Source: Conservatibacter flavescens | GTDB lineage: Bacteria > Pseudomonadota > Gammaproteobacteria > Enterobacterales > Pasteurellaceae | Direction of reading: 5' to 3' | Assembly: GCF_002795425.1 (NCBI RefSeq) | Contig: NZ_PHHA01000014.1 | Coordinates: forward strand, 1-64,000 | Length of the DNA: 64,000 nucleotides | Shown here: piece after piece, positions 47,566 through 59,065 of the stretch | How the letters are laid out: each line of letters starts with the position of its first letter | Numbering within the stretch: the stretch's first letter is position 1 | The notes under the pieces: generated by a model | Told to the model about the DNA's origin: nothing | Seen by the model: only the letters and a program-made list of their open reading frames with translations | Database searches by the model: none | Made by a program: the position numbers and the translations under genes

Positions 47566-48510
47566 TTAATTGACTTCAGTAATACGTAACTCTCTTGGCA
47601 CTTCAAAAACCGTGTTTTCTTCACAGCCTTCTAATTCTTCCACTTGGGTCACACCCAATTCTTTCAGACGAGACACTACGGATTGAACTAAAACTTCCGG
47701 TGCGGATGCCCCTGCTGTAATTCCAATTGTTTGGACATTTTGCAACCAAGCCGGATCGATATCTTCTGCTCCATCAATTAATTTAGCCGGCACTCCCATA
47801 CGAGAAGCCAGCTCGGCCAAACGATTAGAATTCGATGAATTTTTCGACCCCACAACCAAGACTAAATCAGATTGTTCCGCCAGCTCTCTCACCGCTTGTT
47901 GGCGGTTTGTCGTCGCATAACAAATATCATTTTTACGTGGTCCTTGAATAGCAGGATATTTTTCCTTTAATGCTTCAATCACATCAGCTGTATCATCAAT
48001 GGATAGCGTGGTTTGTGTCATAAAAGTCAAATTATCATCTGACTTTAAACCTAATTTCGCAATATCCTCCACGTTTTCAACTAAGAAAATTCCCCCTTCG
48101 GCATTATCATATTGTCCCATTGTGCCTTCTACTTCTGGGTGGCCTTCATGTCCAATTAAAATTGCTTTAGTGCCTTTTTTACTGGCTCGTGCGACCTGCA
48201 TATGCACTTTTGTTACAAGTGGACACGTCGCATCAAAGACTTTTAAATTCCGATTTTTTGCCTCTTGGCGAACGGCCTGCGAAACACCATGTGCAGAGAA
48301 AATAACAATAGCCCCATCCGGCACTTCATGCAACTCTTCCACAAAAATCGCGCCACGTTCTCGCAATCCATTCACCACAAATCGGTTATGTACCACTTCA
48401 TGACGCACATAAATTGGCGCGCCATGAATTTCTAACGCTAATTCAACAATACTAATTGCACGATCTACGCCGGCACAAAAACCACGCGGATTGGCTAAAA
48501 TTATTTTCAT
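47566..48510 (-). CDS. ispH: 4-hydroxy-3-methylbut-2-enyl diphosphate reductase
   Basis: IspH performs the last step of the MEP isoprenoid pathway, reducing HMBPP to IPP and DMAPP with a 4Fe-4S cluster. The 314-residue protein starts [19 protein letters not shown]. The three cluster cysteines are in GFCAGV, DATCPLV and [10 protein letters not shown], and the acid/base glutamate lies in the HEVVHN/EGTMGQY region. The ATG at 48510 gives the usual length; a GTG four codons upstream is possible. It lies 18 bases after lspA. The fkpB gene found between them in E. coli is absent. Confidence 0.97.
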   Translation of the reverse strand: MKIILANPRGFCAGVDRAISIVELALEIHGAPIYVRHEVVHNRFVVNGLRERGAIFVEELHEVPDGAIVIFSAHGVSQAVRQEAKNRNLKVFDATCPLVTKVHMQVARASKKGTKAILIGHEGHPEVEGTMGQYDNAEGGIFLVENVEDIAKLGLKSDDNLTFMTQTTLSIDDTADVIEALKEKYPAIQGPRKNDICYATTNRQQAVRELAEQSDLVLVVGSKNSSNSNRLAELASRMGVPAKLIDGAEDIDPAWLQNVQTIGITAGASAPEVLVQSVVSRLKELGVTQVEELEGCEENTVFEVPRELRITEVN

Positions 48511-48528
48511 TACAATTCCCACATTATG

Positions 48529-49023
48529 CTATTCGGATGTTTCTTTATTTTTAAAACTATCCCAAATTAATAAACCTGCGCCAATACAAATAAACACATC
48601 AGCGAAATTAAACACAGGATAATGATAAATATCCCAATAAAAATCCAAAAAATCCACTACAAAGCCATGATAGGAACGATCAACCATGTTCCCTAATGCA
48701 CCGCCAATCACTAACGCATACGCCGTGTTTTGTAGTTTTTTATTGATTGGATTTTTGGCTAACCAAAATATCAATACGCCTGAAATCACTAACGCCAGCC
48801 CAATAAAAAAGAATTTTTGCCAACCAGAATGCTCAGCTAAAAAACTAAATGCTGCGCCATAATTGCGTACATAAGTCAGGTTAAACACCGGTAAAAGATT
48901 AATACTTTCATAAAGTTGAAAGTTTTTTACCACCAAATACTTACTGGCTAAATCTATCACAAAAGCAACCGCACTTAGCCATAAAAATGAAAGTCCTGAT
49001 TTTTTAAGCATTACTCTTATCAT
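48529..49023 (-). CDS. lspA: Lipoprotein signal peptidase II
   Basis: LspA removes the signal peptide of lipid-modified prolipoproteins, including the surface lipoprotein of the Slam locus. The 164-residue protein has four membrane helices. The two catalytic aspartates lie in GNMVDR and FNFADVFI, and the conserved NYGAAFSFL is present. The start could be the ATG at 49023 or the one at 49011; ribosome-binding sites are weak for both. It follows ileS in the operon. Confidence 0.95.
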   Translation of the reverse strand: MIRVMLKKSGLSFLWLSAVAFVIDLASKYLVVKNFQLYESINLLPVFNLTYVRNYGAAFSFLAEHSGWQKFFFIGLALVISGVLIFWLAKNPINKKLQNTAYALVIGGALGNMVDRSYHGFVVDFLDFYWDIYHYPVFNFADVFICIGAGLLIWDSFKNKETSE

Positions 49024-49113
49024 TTGTCGGGACAGGAGATACCTGTCCTAAAAAACACAGAAATATGGCGTAGACAAAAGATAAGCTGTCCTTGCCATAT
49101 TTCCCATTATTGA

Positions 49114-51915
49114 TTAGGCAAACTTGCGCACTTCGCCATTGCCATCCACATTGTCAACACAACGAGAACAAAGCGAATGTTCATCTTTGCTATCGGAGTA
49201 ATGCCAGCAACGTGGGCATTTATGATTTGCTGAACGAATCACTTTAATCGCTAAGCCTTTCACTTCACCTTCCGCCACATCTGACTCTGCCAATGGTTTG
49301 ACTTCCGCTTTAGACGTAATTAATACAAAACGCAATTCATCTTTTAATTGATTCAAAATTTGTGCATATTCATCATTTGCATATAACGTCACTTCGGCTT
49401 CTAATGCGGCACCTATGGTTTTTTCATTACGAGCCTGCTCTAAAATACGGTTAACTTCATCACGCAAAATCAACACTTGCTGCCAATAACTATCATTCAT
49501 GGTTTCTGCAGAGTCTAAAGCAAATAGCCCCGTATAAAACTCTTCAGTAAAGACAAACTCACCACGCTCACCTGGAATGTAATGCCAAATTTCATCTGCG
49601 GTAAAAGAAAGTACTGGCGCAATCCAACGCACAAGCGCTTCAACAATGTGCCATAATGCCGTTTGGCAGCTACGACGAGCGAGGCTATCTGCTTTCGTTG
49701 TATATTGGCGATCTTTAATAATATCTAAATAAAAAGATCCCATTTCAACTGAACAAAAACGCATTAAACGCTGAATCACGGTATGGAATTGATAATTATC
49801 ATAGGCATCTTTAATTTCATTTTGTGCTTGTAATGCACAATCTACCGCCCAACGATCTAATACGATCATCTCTTCCGGTTTTACCGCATCTCGTTTCGGA
49901 TCAAAACCATTTAAATTTGCTAGCAAGAAACGCGCGGTATTACGGATACGACGATAGCTGTCTGCCGCACGCTTTAAGATTTCATCAGACACCGTCATCT
50001 CGCCAGTATAATCCGTCGAAGCCACCCATAAACGTAAAATATCGCCCCCAAATTTATCCATGACTTCTTGTGGTGTCACAATATTTCCAATAGATTTGGA
50101 CATTTTTCGTCCCTGACCATCTACCGTAAATCCATGAGTCAATACTTGTTTATACGGCGCTTTATTATCTGTCGCAGTCGACAACATTAATGAAGACATA
50201 AACCAACCACGATGCTGATCCGAGCCTTCTAAATACATATCCGCCTCTTGTCCATTAAATTCAGGGCGATCCTTCACGACAGCTGAATAAGTGGAACCTG
50301 AGTCAAACCAAACATCAAGGGTATCTGGCACACGGCTATAATATTGCGCATCCTCACCTAGCAATTCTTTTGGATCCAAATCCCACCAAGCTTGAATACC
50401 CGTTTTCTCCACTCGCGTTGCCACTTCTTCTATTAATTCCAATGTGCGTGGGTGAAGAGTTTCGGTCTCGTTATGGATAAATAAGGCAACTGGCACTCCC
50501 CAAGTACGTTGACGAGAAATACACCAATCTGGGCGATTTTCAACCATTTTTTCAATACGTGCTTGCCCCCAATCCGGAATCCAACGCACTTTTTGAATCT
50601 CGCTTAATGCCTGTTGACGCAAACCTTTTACATCCATACCAATAAACCATTGTGGTGTGGCACGAAAAATAATCGGTGTTTTGTGTCGCCAACAGTGTGG
50701 GTAGCTATGTTTAATTTTGCTTAATTTTAATAACGCTCCCACTTCTTCGAGTTTCTCGATCACTTTACCATTTGCTTCAAAAACGCCTAATCCCGCAAAA
50801 AACTCCGCATGGCTATTAAATTTACCATCATTGCCAATTAAGCCAGCCATACCGATATGGTATTTTTGTGACACGACATAGTCATCTTGACCATGATCAG
50901 GTGCAGTATGTACTAAACCAGTCCCGCCATCTGTAGTCACATGCTCACCTAAAATAAGTGGCACCGTATATGAATAGAAAGGGTGATTAAATTGTAATAA
51001 CTCAAGGACCGCGCCTTTTGCCTCGCCTAGCACAACCGGATTCTCCACCCCAGCTGCTGTGGCAACACTTTCAACCAGTTCTTTTACTAAAATCACACGT
51101 TCATCACCTAGTTGAACCAATTGATAATCTAATTCTGGATGAATAGAAATCGCTTTATTCGACGGCAATGTCCAAGGGGTCGTTGTCCAAATAACCGCAG
51201 AAATACGGCCATGCCCTTTTTCCCTTAAGTTAAATTTATCTTCAACGGCTTTTTCATCTGCTGCCGGAAAACGCACATAAATAGAAGGGGAGGTTTTATC
51301 CTCGTATTCCACTTCGGCTTCTGATAAGGATGAACCACAATCTAAACACCAATGGACTGGTTTTGCGCCTTTATATAAATGGCCATTCGCGACGGCTTTA
51401 CCAAAGGCACGGATAATATTTGCCTCAGTATGGAAGTTCATTGTTAAATAAGGATTATCCCAATCTCCAAGAACCCCTAAACGGATAAAATCTTTTTTCT
51501 GTCCTTCCACTTGTTCGGCGGCATATTGTCGACAAGCGGCTCGAAATTCTGCAGCCGTTACCTTTTGATTCGGTTTTCCCACTAAACTTTCTACTTTTAA
51601 CTCAATCGGCAAGCCGTGGCAATCCCAACCCGGTATATAAGGCGAGTCATATCCTAACGCGGTTTTAGATTTCACAATCATGTCTTTTAAAATCTTATTG
51701 ACCGCATGACCAATATGAATCGTTCCATTCGCATAAGGAGGGCCATCATGCAAAATAAACGATTTTTTACCACGTGAAGCCTCACGCACTTTTTGATATA
51801 AATTGCGTTCATACCAGCTTTTCAGCATACCCGGCTCACGTTTTGCAAGATCACCTCGCATAGGAAAGCCTGTTTCAGGTAGGTTTAAAGTATTTTTATA
51901 ATCGATTTCAGACAT
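49114..51915 (-). CDS. ileS: Isoleucyl-tRNA synthetase
   Basis: This class I synthetase of 933 residues has the HIGH motif ([11 protein letters not shown], about residue 64), the editing domain with [16 protein letters not shown] and the KMSKS loop ([10 protein letters not shown], about residue 602). A C-terminal zinc site reads CPRCWHYS and CSRCVDN. It charges tRNA(Ile) and hydrolyses mischarged valine. It starts four bases from the ribF stop in the usual ribF-ileS-lspA order. Confidence 0.98.
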   Translation of the reverse strand: MSEIDYKNTLNLPETGFPMRGDLAKREPGMLKSWYERNLYQKVREASRGKKSFILHDGPPYANGTIHIGHAVNKILKDMIVKSKTALGYDSPYIPGWDCHGLPIELKVESLVGKPNQKVTAAEFRAACRQYAAEQVEGQKKDFIRLGVLGDWDNPYLTMNFHTEANIIRAFGKAVANGHLYKGAKPVHWCLDCGSSLSEAEVEYEDKTSPSIYVRFPAADEKAVEDKFNLREKGHGRISAVIWTTTPWTLPSNKAISIHPELDYQLVQLGDERVILVKELVESVATAAGVENPVVLGEAKGAVLELLQFNHPFYSYTVPLILGEHVTTDGGTGLVHTAPDHGQDDYVVSQKYHIGMAGLIGNDGKFNSHAEFFAGLGVFEANGKVIEKLEEVGALLKLSKIKHSYPHCWRHKTPIIFRATPQWFIGMDVKGLRQQALSEIQKVRWIPDWGQARIEKMVENRPDWCISRQRTWGVPVALFIHNETETLHPRTLELIEEVATRVEKTGIQAWWDLDPKELLGEDAQYYSRVPDTLDVWFDSGSTYSAVVKDRPEFNGQEADMYLEGSDQHRGWFMSSLMLSTATDNKAPYKQVLTHGFTVDGQGRKMSKSIGNIVTPQEVMDKFGGDILRLWVASTDYTGEMTVSDEILKRAADSYRRIRNTARFLLANLNGFDPKRDAVKPEEMIVLDRWAVDCALQAQNEIKDAYDNYQFHTVIQRLMRFCSVEMGSFYLDIIKDRQYTTKADSLARRSCQTALWHIVEALVRWIAPVLSFTADEIWHYIPGERGEFVFTEEFYTGLFALDSAETMNDSYWQQVLILRDEVNRILEQARNEKTIGAALEAEVTLYANDEYAQILNQLKDELRFVLITSKAEVKPLAESDVAEGEVKGLAIKVIRSANHKCPRCWHYSDSKDEHSLCSRCVDNVDGNGEVRKFA

Positions 51916-51919
51916 TTAT

Positions 51920-52861
51920 CTATTCCATTTCATTCAAATTAAAAAATGTTCTTGCCGTTTCCACATCTCTTGCAATTTGCGCTTTTAACTCTTCAAAAGA
52001 AGGGAATTTAATTTCATTGCGAATTTTATGGCATAACGTGACTTGTAAGGTTTGTCCATAAATATCACCATGAAAATCAAAAATATGGACTTCCAGTAAT
52101 TGCTTTACACCGTTGATCGTAGGACGCTTGCCAATATTCGCAACGCCACAAAAAAACGCTCCAGAATCCAACCGCACTTTCACCGCATACACTCCTTTTA
52201 CTGGATTCACTTGGCGATGTAGCATAATATTCGCCGTGGGAAAACCGATGGTACGCCCTAGCTTATTTCCATGCGCTACCCGTCCCAAAATTTGGTAAGG
52301 TCGCCCCAGTAAACGCTCAGCTAATGCAAGATTATCATGCATTAACGCTTCTCGAATGGCGGTACTGCTAATACGTTTTTCATCTAAACAAAAACTCTGA
52401 TTATCTTCCACTTCAAAATGAAAGCGTAGGCCCGCTTGTTGTAGCAAATGAAAATCACCCATTCTTTGAGCACCAAAACGAAAATCATCTCCAACGCTCA
52501 AAAACTTCACATTCAGTTTTTTTACCAATAAATCATTAATAAAATCTGTGGCGCTTTGCTGGCTAAAAGCATGGTTAAAACGTAAACAAACCACATAATC
52601 TACTTTCGCTTCGGCGAGATAATGCAACTTATCACGCAAACGCATCAAACGGGCTGGTGCGTTGTCTCCCATAAAATATTCACGTGGTTGAGGCTCAAAC
52701 AGCATTACAACCGCTGGCAATTTTAGCTGTTCGGCTTTTTCACGCAAATGCTGCAATACTGCTTGATGGCCAAGATGGACACCATCAAAATTGCCAATAG
52801 TTAATGCACAACCATTTGGAAGTTGTGTTTTCAAGTTGTGCATACCACGAATTAATTGCAT
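51920..52861 (-). CDS. ribF: Bifunctional riboflavin kinase/FAD synthetase
   Basis: RibF makes FMN and then FAD, so it produces the ligand of the riboswitch upstream of ribB. The 313-residue protein has the adenylyltransferase motif IGNFDGVHLGHQA, ISSTAIREAL, and the kinase-domain motifs GRTIGFPTANI and VYAVKVRL. The ATG at 52861 (MQLIRGMHN) gives the E. coli length; an upstream in-frame ATG at 52879 would add six residues. Confidence 0.97.
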   Translation of the reverse strand: MQLIRGMHNLKTQLPNGCALTIGNFDGVHLGHQAVLQHLREKAEQLKLPAVVMLFEPQPREYFMGDNAPARLMRLRDKLHYLAEAKVDYVVCLRFNHAFSQQSATDFINDLLVKKLNVKFLSVGDDFRFGAQRMGDFHLLQQAGLRFHFEVEDNQSFCLDEKRISSTAIREALMHDNLALAERLLGRPYQILGRVAHGNKLGRTIGFPTANIMLHRQVNPVKGVYAVKVRLDSGAFFCGVANIGKRPTINGVKQLLEVHIFDFHGDIYGQTLQVTLCHKIRNEIKFPSFEELKAQIARDVETARTFFNLNEME

Positions 52862-52927
52862 GAATTTCCCACACGGCAAAATAAAAAGAGAGAATATTGC
52901 CGTATTATACGCACAAATAGCACAAGA

Positions 52928-53596
52928 TTAAAGCGACAAGGCATTATTCTCCGCAAAAGAAAAATAACATCCTTTTCCTATGACAAAATGATCTAATACT
53001 CGAATTTCCATCAGCGCACAGGCCTGCTGAATTTGTTGCGTAATCAAGCGATCTGAAGCGCTTGGTTCTGCCACCCCCGAGGGGTGATTATGGGCCAAAA
53101 TAATGGCAGCTGCATTGCAATAGAGCGCCGTTTTAATAATCTCTCTTGGGTATACGGAAGCTTGATGAATTGTTCCAAGAAACATGTGTTCTTTTTTGAT
53201 TAAACGATGTTGGTTATCTAAAAACAATACCACAAAAATCTCTCGCTCTTGGTGTTCAAGCTCTGCCTGCAAATACATTCTTACTGCGGTAGAGTCAGTC
53301 AATACTTCTGTCATAGCCAATTGCTCTGCGAGGTAGCGCTTAGTCATTTCGGTACAAGCTTGTAATTGAATAAATTGTGTAATGCCAAGCCCTTTGACTG
53401 CACAAAACTGTTTTCTATCCGCAGCGATCAATCCTCGTAGCGAACCGAAATGTGTCAATACCTGCTGAGATAATTGCATCACCGGGCAATTTTTTATGCC
53501 CGTACGCAAAAAAATAGCCAATAATTCATCATCGTCTAAAGCCCCCACCCCATATTTTAATAATTTTTCTCGTGGCATTAAGATCGCTTTTGTCAT
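52928..53596 (-). CDS. radC: RadC family JAB1/MPN-domain protein
   Basis: The 222-residue protein has an N-terminal helix-hairpin-helix region (GLRGLIAADRKQFCAVKGLG) and a C-terminal MPN domain with the JAMM metal motif AHNHPSGVAEPSASD. The name comes from an old DNA-repair assignment that was later withdrawn; the biochemical role is still unclear, with proposed links to competence and recombination. It is divergent from coaBC, as in many gammaproteobacteria. Confidence 0.93.
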   Translation of the reverse strand: MTKAILMPREKLLKYGVGALDDDELLAIFLRTGIKNCPVMQLSQQVLTHFGSLRGLIAADRKQFCAVKGLGITQFIQLQACTEMTKRYLAEQLAMTEVLTDSTAVRMYLQAELEHQEREIFVVLFLDNQHRLIKKEHMFLGTIHQASVYPREIIKTALYCNAAAIILAHNHPSGVAEPSASDRLITQQIQQACALMEIRVLDHFVIGKGCYFSFAENNALSL

Positions 53597-53827
53597 ACAG
53601 TTCCTCTTTCTTACTCTCCATTACATAGCAGTATAAAAATGGAACGCTTTTTTATAGTACAAAAAAACCAAAGTAGGCTTTAATTTTGGAAGCTCGATCG
53701 CAAAATATGGCGCGATAACATGCTATCTTGATTAAAAATATGAAAGCACTTACTCACATTCCCTTTGTTCTCAACCAAAATTTGCAGTAAAATAACCGCA
53801 CTTTTCGCTTTTAAAACGGTTTCGTCT

Positions 53828-55042
53828 ATGCAAGGAAAACGCATTGTTGTGGGAATTACGGGTGGCATTGCCGCCTATAAAACAATTGAATTTATTCGCT
53901 TATTGCGTAAAAATCAGGCTGAAGTGCGCGTGGTACTCACCCCTGCAGCCAGTGCCTTTGTCACTCCCTTAACCTTGCAAGCGATTTCAGGTAATGCGGT
54001 CGCTGAAAGTTTATTAGACCCACAAGCAGAATTAGCAATGGGACATATTGAATTGGCGAAGTGGGCAGATTATATCGTCATCGCCCCCGCCTCCGCTGAT
54101 TTTATTGCGCGTTTAAATGCGGGCATGGCCAATGATCTATTATCCACCCTTTGTCTTGCCACCCAAGCCCCAATTTTACTTGCGCCAGCCATGAACCAAC
54201 AGATGTTCGCACAAACCGTTACACAGCAAAACTTAGCGCAATTACAACAGCGTGGTGTTCAATTAATTGGCCCGAATAGTGGTGAACAAGCTTGTGGTGA
54301 TATTGGCGCGGGACGCATGGCTGAACCGTTAGAAATTTTCACAGCGCTTCTAGAGACTACCACGACACAACAAGATTTACAGGGGTTAAACATCGCCATT
54401 ACCGCCGGTCCAACGCGTGAAGCAATCGATCCTGTGCGCTATATCAGCAATTATAGCTCTGGTAAAATGGGTTTTGCTATTGCACAAGCTTTTGCTGAGC
54501 GAGGGGCGAATGTCACCTTAATTGCCGGCCCAGTCAATTTACCTACCCCTGCGCAAGTACAGCGCATTAATGTTGTCTCTGCTCACGATATGTGGAAAGC
54601 AAGCCTAGAAAGTGCGGTTAAAAATGACATTTTTATTGGTTGTGCCGCTGTAGCCGACTATCGGGTCGACCAAGTTGCAGATCAAAAACTGAAAAAATCA
54701 GGCGATACCATCACACTCAATCTCATTAAAAACCCAGATATTATTGCCGATGTTGGACATTTAAATGAACATCGCCCTTTCACGGTAGGTTTTGCCGCAG
54801 AAACACAAAATATCGAGTTATATGCCCAAGACAAATTGAGCAAAAAAAATTTAGATCTGATATGTGCTAATGACGTTTCATCGCCTCATCAAGGTTTTAA
54901 TGCCGAACAGAACGCCTTACAGCTATTCTGGAAAAACGGCTCAAAAATGTTACCATTAGCCAATAAAACACAACTTGCACAACAGCTAGTTGAGCAAATT
55001 ATTCAGCATTATCAAAAAAGAGTAAAATATGAAAAAGATTGA
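53828..55042 (+). CDS. coaBC: Phosphopantothenoylcysteine synthetase/decarboxylase
   Basis: This fused CoaC-CoaB enzyme of coenzyme A synthesis is 404 residues long. The N-terminal flavoprotein half has [16 protein letters not shown] and the PAMNQQM loop with its active-site cysteine segment [14 protein letters not shown]. The C-terminal half has [20 protein letters not shown] and the NDVS/KxN substrate region. The ATG at 53828 gives the standard N-terminus. The open frame extends 21 codons further, but that part overlaps an uptake signal. The 3' end overlaps dut by 14 bases. Confidence 0.96.
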   Translation: MQGKRIVVGITGGIAAYKTIEFIRLLRKNQAEVRVVLTPAASAFVTPLTLQAISGNAVAESLLDPQAELAMGHIELAKWADYIVIAPASADFIARLNAGMANDLLSTLCLATQAPILLAPAMNQQMFAQTVTQQNLAQLQQRGVQLIGPNSGEQACGDIGAGRMAEPLEIFTALLETTTTQQDLQGLNIAITAGPTREAIDPVRYISNYSSGKMGFAIAQAFAERGANVTLIAGPVNLPTPAQVQRINVVSAHDMWKASLESAVKNDIFIGCAAVADYRVDQVADQKLKKSGDTITLNLIKNPDIIADVGHLNEHRPFTVGFAAETQNIELYAQDKLSKKNLDLICANDVSSPHQGFNAEQNALQLFWKNGSKMLPLANKTQLAQQLVEQIIQHYQKRVKYEKD

Positions 55043-55484
55043 TGTAAAAATTCTAGACTCTCGCATTGGCACTCAATTCCCTTTACCTCAATATGCAACT
55101 GAAGGTTCTGCGGGCCTTGATTTGCGAGCTTGTCTAACAGAAGAACTTATCTTACAACCAGGGGAAACTCAGTTGATCCCAACGGGATTATCAATCTATA
55201 TTGCAGATCCTAATTTATGTGCCATGATCTTACCCCGCTCAGGCTTAGGACATAAACACGGTATTGTACTAGGAAATTTAGTGGGATTAATTGATTCCGA
55301 TTATCAAGGTCCGCTCATGGTTTCTGCTTGGAATCGTAGCCAAGTTCCATTTAAAATTGAAGTCGGCGATCGTATTGCCCAACTGGTCTTTGTCCCTGTT
55401 GTCCAAACTGAATTCAATATTGTCACTGAATTTACCGAAACTGAACGCGGAGAAGGCGGTTTTGGACATTCTGGAAAACAATAA
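55029..55484 (+). CDS. dut: dUTP diphosphatase
   Basis: This 151-residue trimeric dUTPase hydrolyses dUTP to dUMP. All five motifs are in order: [43 protein letters not shown] and the C-terminal arm [11 protein letters not shown]. It overlaps coaBC and is followed one base later by slmA, the same order as in E. coli. Confidence 0.98.
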   Translation: MKKIDVKILDSRIGTQFPLPQYATEGSAGLDLRACLTEELILQPGETQLIPTGLSIYIADPNLCAMILPRSGLGHKHGIVLGNLVGLIDSDYQGPLMVSAWNRSQVPFKIEVGDRIAQLVFVPVVQTEFNIVTEFTETERGEGGFGHSGKQ

Positions 55485-55485
55485 C

Positions 55486-56100
55486 ATGGCTGAACAAACC
55501 CATAATCAAATCATAAAACGTAGTAAACAAGAACGTCGTCAACAGGTCTTGACCGTGTTGACACACATGTTACATTCAGAACGAGGAATGGAGCGTGTAA
55601 CAACAGCTCGTCTCGCTGCAGAAGTCGGTGTATCGGAAGCTGCGTTATATCGCTACTTTCCGAGTAAAACGAAAATGTTTGAAGCCTTGATTGAATCCAT
55701 TGAAATCACGTTATTCAATCGAATTACACAATCAATCAAATCTGAAACAAATACGATGAACCGAGTGCATAATATGCTGCAAATGGTTTTAGATTTTGCA
55801 CGCAAAAACCCCGGTATTACACGAGTATTAACAGGTCATGCACTGATGTTTGAAGATGCTGAACTTCAAATGCGGGTCGCCCAGTTTTTTGATCGTCTTG
55901 AATTTCAATTTACCAATATTCTACAGATGAGAAAACTCCGCGAAGGTAAAGCATTTGCTGTTGATGAACGAATTATCGCTTCACATCTTGTGACCATCTG
56001 TGAAGGGCAATTTATGCGTTATGTCAGGGCAAATTTCAGACAAATGTCAAACCAACACTTTGAACAACAATGGCGTTTTATTGAACCTTTATTTTTATAA
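55486..56100 (+). CDS. slmA: Nucleoid occlusion factor SlmA
   Basis: SlmA is a TetR-family DNA-binding protein that blocks FtsZ assembly over the nucleoid. The 204-residue protein has the N-terminal helix-turn-helix [20 protein letters not shown] and the downstream dimer domain with [15 protein letters not shown]. The ATG at 55486 directly follows the dut stop. A longer frame that starts inside dut is not used. The coaBC-dut-slmA order supports the call over a generic TetR regulator. Confidence 0.96.
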   Translation: MAEQTHNQIIKRSKQERRQQVLTVLTHMLHSERGMERVTTARLAAEVGVSEAALYRYFPSKTKMFEALIESIEITLFNRITQSIKSETNTMNRVHNMLQMVLDFARKNPGITRVLTGHALMFEDAELQMRVAQFFDRLEFQFTNILQMRKLREGKAFAVDERIIASHLVTICEGQFMRYVRANFRQMSNQHFEQQWRFIEPLFL

Positions 56101-56135
56101 ATATAACCTTTGCAAAATCAAAAAGTTAAGAGATA

Positions 56136-56354
56136 ATGATCATTCCCTGGCAAAAACTTGACGAGCATACCTTAGAAAACATTGTTGATAGCGTGATATT
56201 ACGCGAAGGAACAGACTACGGTATAAACGAACTGTCTCTGACAGAAAAAAGAAACAACCTATTGAACCAAATAAAGCAAGGAAGCGCGGTCATTGTTTGG
56301 TCAGAATTACATGAATCAATTGACATAAAAGATAAAACGGAATTTTTAGGTTAG
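56136..56354 (+). CDS. yheU: YheU family (UPF0270) small protein
   Basis: The 72-residue protein has the conserved opening MIIPWQKLDEHTLENI, then LREGTDYG and the closing VIVWSELHESIDI, closely matching E. coli YheU. The function is unknown. It precedes crp, and yheU lies near crp in E. coli as well. A moderate ribosome-binding site (AAGAGAT) is present. Confidence 0.9.
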   Translation: MIIPWQKLDEHTLENIVDSVILREGTDYGINELSLTEKRNNLLNQIKQGSAVIVWSELHESIDIKDKTEFLG

Positions 56355-56440
56355 GCCACATTCAATCTTAAGTAATTCCTTAACTTTATAATTTAGCGAT
56401 ACAAGATGTATCATTTATCGAACGGTATTCGAGGTATTTT

Positions 56441-57091
56441 ATGCAGCAAGAACAAAACCCAGCAGCCAATCCTCCAATTGATCCTACGGTGGATTGGTTT
56501 TTAACCCATTGCCATATTCATAAATATCCCGCAAAAAGCACTTTAATTCACGCAGGAGAAAAAGCGGACACCCTTTATTATTTAATCAAAGGCTCTGTTG
56601 CTGTTTTGGTTAAAGACGATGATGGCAAAGAAATGATTTTATCTTATCTTAGCCAAGGGCAGTTTTTTGGAGAACTAGGCGTGTTTGAAGACCGAGTAAC
56701 AACACGTAGCGCTTGGGTCAAAGCAAAAACAGCTTGTGAAATTGCTGAAATTTCATATAAGAAATTTCGTCAACTTATCCAAGTTAATCCGGATATTTTA
56801 GTTTACTTAAGTCGTCAACTGGCTAATCGTTTACAAAAAACATCAAAACAGGTCACTAACTTAGCATTTTTAGATGTTACGGGGCGAATTGCACAAACAT
56901 TACTCAATTTAGCAAGAATGCCAGAGGCGATGACTCACCCTGAAGGTATGCAAATAAAAATCACTCGTCAAGAAATTGGACAGATTGTGGGCTGTTCACG
57001 TGAGACGGTTGGACGCATTTTAAAAATGCTAGAAGATCAAAATCTGATTTCTGCACACGGAAAAACGATTGTCGTTTACGGTGCTCGTTAA
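56441..57091 (+). CDS. crp: cAMP receptor protein CRP
   Basis: CRP is the global cAMP-activated regulator of sugar use and, in Pasteurellaceae, of competence. The 216-residue protein has the cyclic-nucleotide domain with [20 protein letters not shown], the cAMP phosphate-binding loop, and the helix-turn-helix [20 protein letters not shown]. It is a few residues longer than E. coli CRP at the N-terminus. Predicted CRP sites in this window lie at the ara promoter, the apiose-type promoter and near 63536. Confidence 0.97.
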   Translation: MQQEQNPAANPPIDPTVDWFLTHCHIHKYPAKSTLIHAGEKADTLYYLIKGSVAVLVKDDDGKEMILSYLSQGQFFGELGVFEDRVTTRSAWVKAKTACEIAEISYKKFRQLIQVNPDILVYLSRQLANRLQKTSKQVTNLAFLDVTGRIAQTLLNLARMPEAMTHPEGMQIKITRQEIGQIVGCSRETVGRILKMLEDQNLISAHGKTIVVYGAR

Positions 57092-57097
57092 TGTATT

Positions 57098-57120
57098 TAG
57101 GGCGTATAATATACGCCCTA
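57098..57120. terminator. Bidirectional GGGCGTA-type terminator between crp and glmS
   Basis: TAGGGCGTAT at 57098-57107 pairs with ATACGCCCTA at 57111-57120 around AAT. It is the longest of three hairpins of this kind in the window and lies between convergent genes. Confidence 0.75.
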
Positions 57121-57134
57121 ACTCTTCCTTAATC

Positions 57135-58967
57135 TTATTCAACCGTTACAGCTTTCGCCAAATTACGCGGTTGATCCACATCGGTTCCTTTAATTAACGC
57201 AATATGATAAGACAATAATTGTAACGGTACCGTATAAAAAATAGGTGCTGTGACTTGATCGACTTTCGGTAAAACAACAATCTTAAAGCCATCAGCCTCG
57301 CTAAAGCCTGCTTCATCATCAGCAAAAACATAAAGTTGCCCACCACGAGCGCGCACTTCTTCAATATTAGATTTCACTTTTTCTAATAAATCATTTTCCG
57401 GCGCCACTACCACGACAGGCATATCATTATCAATTAAAGCCAATGGTCCGTGTTTTAATTCACCCGCCGCGTAAGCTTCTGCATGAATATAAGAAATTTC
57501 TTTTAATTTCAATGCCGATTCCATCGCAATTGGATAATACTCACCACGCCCTAAGAATAATGTATGGTGTTTATCTGCAAAATCTTCTGATAATTTCTCA
57601 ATCGCTTTATCAAATACTAACGCACTTTCAATTTGCGCAGGTAAACGCTGTAATGCATGTACAATATCCGCTTCTTGTGCTTCCGTTAAATTGCCTTTCA
57701 AACGCCCTACTGCTGCATTTAATAACAATAAACAGGTTAACTGTGTCGTAAAGGCTTTGGTTGAAGCCACACCAATTTCAACCCCAGCGCGTGTCATAAA
57801 TGCAAAATCTGACTCTCGTACTAAAGACGAGCTGGCAACATTACAAATTGTCATTGCCGCCATAAAGCCTTTTTCCTTCGCCAAGCGTAATGCGGCTAAA
57901 GTATCCGCTGTTTCACCGGATTGAGAAAGGGTAATCAATAAACTATTTGGACGAGTAACAAATTTACGATAGCGATATTCAGATGCGATTTCTACATCAC
58001 AACTCACTCCCGCAATTGACTCAAACCAATAGCGTGCAACCATACCCGCATTATAAGACGTACCACAAGCCACGATTTGCACATGTTCAACCTGACTTAA
58101 GATCTCCGCTGCATTCGGCGCAATACTGTCAATCAATACTTTTCCGTTAGCAATACGCCCTTCTAAGGTATTCATAATGGCGACTGGCTGCTCAAAAATT
58201 TCTTTTTGCATGTAATGGCGATATTGGCCTTTGTCTGCGGCATCACTTTCAAAATTACCTTCGTGGATTTCACGTTCAACTTTGGCGCCAGAGCGGTCAA
58301 AAATCTCAACTGTACGGCGAGTAATTTCCGCCACATCCCCTTCTTCAAGATAAATAAAGCGACGTGTGACACTTAATAAAGCCAGTGGATCTGAACCAAT
58401 AAAGTTTTCACCAACACCTAAACCAATGACTAATGGGCTACCTGAACGAGCCACAACTAAATGTTCTGGTTCTTGTTGATTCATCACCACTGTGCCATAA
58501 GCACCACGTAATTGTTTTACCGTCTTTTGTACCGCTTCTAGCAAATTATTGGCACTGCGAAGTTCCCACTCCACCAAATGCGCAATCACTTCTGTGTCCG
58601 TTTGAGATTGAAAAACATAGCCTCTCTCTTGCAAGATTTCACGTAGTTCTTCATAGTTTTCAATAATCCCATTATGTACTACTGCAATATTCCCTGAACG
58701 ATGAGGGTGAGCATTGGCTTCTGATGGCTCACCATGAGTTGCCCAGCGAGTATGCGCAATACCAGTACCACCGATCAAAGGGTGTGATTCAATCGCTTCA
58801 TCTAATGCTTTCACTTTACCCACTCGACGCACAATTTTCATTTCGTGATCATGGCCAACTACCGCCACACCAGCGGAATCATAACCGCGATACTCCAAAC
58901 GATGTAAACCATCAACTAAAATTTCTGCTACATCACGCTGTGCTACTGCACCAACAATTCCACACAT
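57135..58967 (-). CDS. glmS: Glucosamine-fructose-6-phosphate aminotransferase
   Basis: GlmS makes glucosamine 6-phosphate from fructose 6-phosphate and glutamine for cell-wall synthesis. The 610-residue protein starts MCGIVGA, with Cys2 as the glutaminase nucleophile. It has [15 protein letters not shown] and [12 protein letters not shown] in the amidotransferase half and two SIS domains ([46 protein letters not shown] in part). It ends KAVTVE. A DeoR-type regulator lies just upstream on the same strand. Confidence 0.98.
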   Translation of the reverse strand: MCGIVGAVAQRDVAEILVDGLHRLEYRGYDSAGVAVVGHDHEMKIVRRVGKVKALDEAIESHPLIGGTGIAHTRWATHGEPSEANAHPHRSGNIAVVHNGIIENYEELREILQERGYVFQSQTDTEVIAHLVEWELRSANNLLEAVQKTVKQLRGAYGTVVMNQQEPEHLVVARSGSPLVIGLGVGENFIGSDPLALLSVTRRFIYLEEGDVAEITRRTVEIFDRSGAKVEREIHEGNFESDAADKGQYRHYMQKEIFEQPVAIMNTLEGRIANGKVLIDSIAPNAAEILSQVEHVQIVACGTSYNAGMVARYWFESIAGVSCDVEIASEYRYRKFVTRPNSLLITLSQSGETADTLAALRLAKEKGFMAAMTICNVASSSLVRESDFAFMTRAGVEIGVASTKAFTTQLTCLLLLNAAVGRLKGNLTEAQEADIVHALQRLPAQIESALVFDKAIEKLSEDFADKHHTLFLGRGEYYPIAMESALKLKEISYIHAEAYAAGELKHGPLALIDNDMPVVVVAPENDLLEKVKSNIEEVRARGGQLYVFADDEAGFSEADGFKIVVLPKVDQVTAPIFYTVPLQLLSYHIALIKGTDVDQPRNLAKAVTVE

Positions 58968-59065
58968 AATTTTCTTTTCCTTTAATGAATTTTAGCGAAA
59001 ATTCGCCTTGTATAATATTTCAAGTTCTCCGCCTCTCCTTGCAATAAAGAGGCAAAAACATTCAA

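Noticed and set aside
20567-47899. Actinobacillus-type uptake cores (ACAAGCGGT) at 20567, 32508 and 47891 as proof of transfer from that clade
   Set aside because: One of them is in ispH, a core gene, and Haemophilus-type signals occur in the same accessory genes. Three short matches are not evidence of origin.
52928-53596. RadC as a DNA-repair enzyme
   Set aside because: The historical repair assignment was withdrawn. Only the MPN-domain identity is supported.
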